This document shows positions 63,215 to 64,000 of a DNA stretch of 64,000 nucleotides, one piece after another (position 1 is the first letter of the stretch; every line of letters begins with the position of its first letter). The DNA comes from Ewingella americana (GTDB lineage: Bacteria > Pseudomonadota > Gammaproteobacteria > Enterobacterales > Enterobacteriaceae): the NCBI RefSeq assembly GCF_006438725.1, contig NZ_RCZD01000015.1, forward strand, positions 52,396 to 116,395, given 5' to 3'. Position numbers and translations under genes: made by a program. The notes under the pieces were generated by a model, which made no database searches, was not told the DNA's origin, and was given only the letters and a program-made list of their open reading frames with translations.

Positions 63215-63705
63215 GGTCGTGGGCCCGCCGCCCACACCTGCCCGAAGGTCAAGACCGTGGGCTCGCCGCCCACACTGGCCCAAAGGAGGTTTAAACGAAC
63301 CTCCTTTGGAATCCTGCGTTTTTAAACTGCGCGCTATCGCTAAATCGGGATGGCCGTGTTTCAGCCACCGCTGTTATAGCCGCAAAATGTCGCCGCTTAG
63401 GCGGTGCCTTCGCTGCGGGTTCGAGCCATAGGTCTCGAACCTCTGGCTCAGCGCCATTTTTGAATGCGGCCGAAGCATCTTTAAATTCAAAACCGACATA
63501 GTGTTTGTCTTTCAAAATGTTGAGGCCGCGTTCAAAACGACGTCGAGTGAGCGGTGAGAAACGGCGAGAGGCTTTTTTCGAGCTGGTCCGAACCCGAAAT
63601 GAGAGTACCGCGCAGCGGCGGAGTTTGCGGCTATCACTGTGGTGACTGAAACACGGCCATTGTGACCAGCGCAGCTGCTGTTGTTTATAGCGCGGGGGTC
63701 TCGGG
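63215..63705. repeat. Structured repeat element, copy B, cut by an IS4/IS10-like element
   Basis: It shares with copy A (20745-21423) the GTGGGCTCGCCGCCCAC modules, the CCAAAGGAGG stem-loop followed by AATCCTGCGTTTTT, the segment GGTTCGAGCCATAGGTCTCG, and GAGAGTACCGCGCAGCGGCG. Copy A continues for another 100 bases to its right arm, whereas copy B is broken at 63705 by the IS end. A 184-codon minus frame runs through both elements and is not a gene. Confidence 0.82.
63280..63309. promoter_or_regulatory. 12-bp stem-loop in repeat copy B
   Basis: CCAAAGGAGGTT pairs with AACCTCCTTTGG around the same TAAACG loop as in copy A. The two inner pairs differ from copy A on both strands. Confidence 0.7.
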
Positions 63706-64000
63706 CTGATGGCTCCCCACAAAATGCAGACAGGCATAGCGGGATATGATCTACTTCGTGCGCCAACAAAAAGTAAAGGACCCCGGCTATGCCTGTCGCA
63801 CAAGTTTGCCAGAAATTTCTCCAAAAATCCCTTTCCCATATTCATGTTTATCGGCGTGACGCCTTGATTTCTATGTCTATGACTTTAGTTCGCGGGGCAT
63901 CTTTAACCCTCACCAGCATAGGGCGCTATTTGCCCGGTTCCGCAAAAGTGAAACATAAAATAAAACGCGTCGACCGATTAATGGCTAATCCTCGCCTTCA
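63706..64000 (+). mobile_element. IS4-family (IS10-like) insertion sequence, left end
   Basis: CTGATGGCTCCCCACAAAATG resembles the IS10 terminal repeat (CTGAGAGATCCCC...) and begins where similarity to copy A of the repeat is lost. A GATC lies near 63748, in line with Dam-sensitive IS10 ends. The transposase gene starts at 63789. The right end is outside the window. Confidence 0.65.
63789..64000 (+). CDS. IS4/IS10-like transposase, N-terminal part
   Basis: Seventy residues are visible before the window ends. VYRRDALISMSMTLVRGASL then LTLTSIGRYLPGSAKVKHKI and KRVDRLMANPRL match the opening of IS10/IS4-type DDE transposases (IS10 has LTLTELGRNLPTKARTKHNI in the same place, from memory). AAAGGA lies upstream of the ATG. 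The DDE residues lie beyond the window. It probably moved into the structured repeat recently. Confidence 0.8.
   Translation, partial: MPVAQVCQKFLQKSLSHIHVYRRDALISMSMTLVRGASLTLTSIGRYLPGSAKVKHKIKRVDRLMANPRL

Noticed and set aside
63291..63845. A 184-codon minus-strand frame across repeat copy B and the IS end
   Set aside because: It spans the junction of two unrelated elements, so it cannot be an evolved gene.

Overview
The window reads as a chromosomal segment of a gamma-proteobacterium of the order Enterobacterales. Many products align well from memory with E. coli K-12 proteins (DppABCDF, EptB, MdfA, AldB, FdoGHI/FdhE/FdhD, SodA, MtlADR, YiaF, WecH, YibF, YibL, YiiM, YfcF). The gene order is not that of E. 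coli, and the urea carboxylase/allophanate hydrolase/Urt cluster is an accessory trait. A Rahnella/Ewingella/Serratia-like member of the Yersiniaceae is my best guess; that is inference only.

Layout. 1-1.9 kb: 3' end of a 5'-nucleotidase-family gene and an AT-rich family-9 glycosyltransferase that looks acquired. 1.9-7.8 kb: dipeptide permease operon dppABCDF (minus strand) with a CA-rich leader that fits GcvB control. 8.4-9.0 kb: ParD/ParE-like toxin-antitoxin pair. 9.06-9.83 kb: tRNA-Pro(UGG), followed downstream on its own strand by four 163-bp tandem repeats, each carrying the last 19 nt of the tRNA. 9.9-12.9 kb: eptB and the peroxide pair ohr/ohrR. 13.0-25.6 kb: urea-nitrogen cluster under a clear sigma-54-type promoter: allophanate hydrolase, urea carboxylase, GntR regulator, urtABCDE. 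A 680-bp non-coding repeat sits between urtA and urtB. 25.7-36.1 kb: small accessory genes (DUF4160/DUF2442 pair, stress membrane protein, YhcN family, three GNATs, yfcF, ydcN/ydcO, idnD, DJ-1, isochorismatase, AraC). 36.2-43.2 kb: AlbA_2/ATPase protein with internal heptad repeats, wecH, mdfA, aldB, yibF. 43.3-50.6 kb: formate dehydrogenase-O (fdoGHI, fdhE, divergent fdhD) and sodA. 50.8-56.3 kb: chemoreceptor, yiiM, yibL, MocR regulator with divergent LysE exporter. 56.3-60.7 kb: mannitol operon mtlADR with several CRP sites. 60.8-64 kb: a broken small ORF, a DsbA-family thiol protein, yiaF, a second copy of the urtA-urtB repeat, and the start of an IS4/IS10-like element inserted in it.

How the genes work together. 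Urea enters through UrtABCDE, is carboxylated with ATP and bicarbonate to allophanate, and is then hydrolysed to ammonia and CO2; the sigma-54 promoter ties this to nitrogen limitation. Formate dehydrogenase-O is unusual: the position that is selenocysteine 196 in E. coli is an ordinary cysteine codon, and selAB, which lie beside yibF in E. coli, are absent between aldB and yibF. The most unusual non-coding features are the tRNA-Pro repeat array (reminiscent of the E. coli tyrT/rtT arrangement) and the two-copy structured repeat whose hairpin shows compensatory changes.
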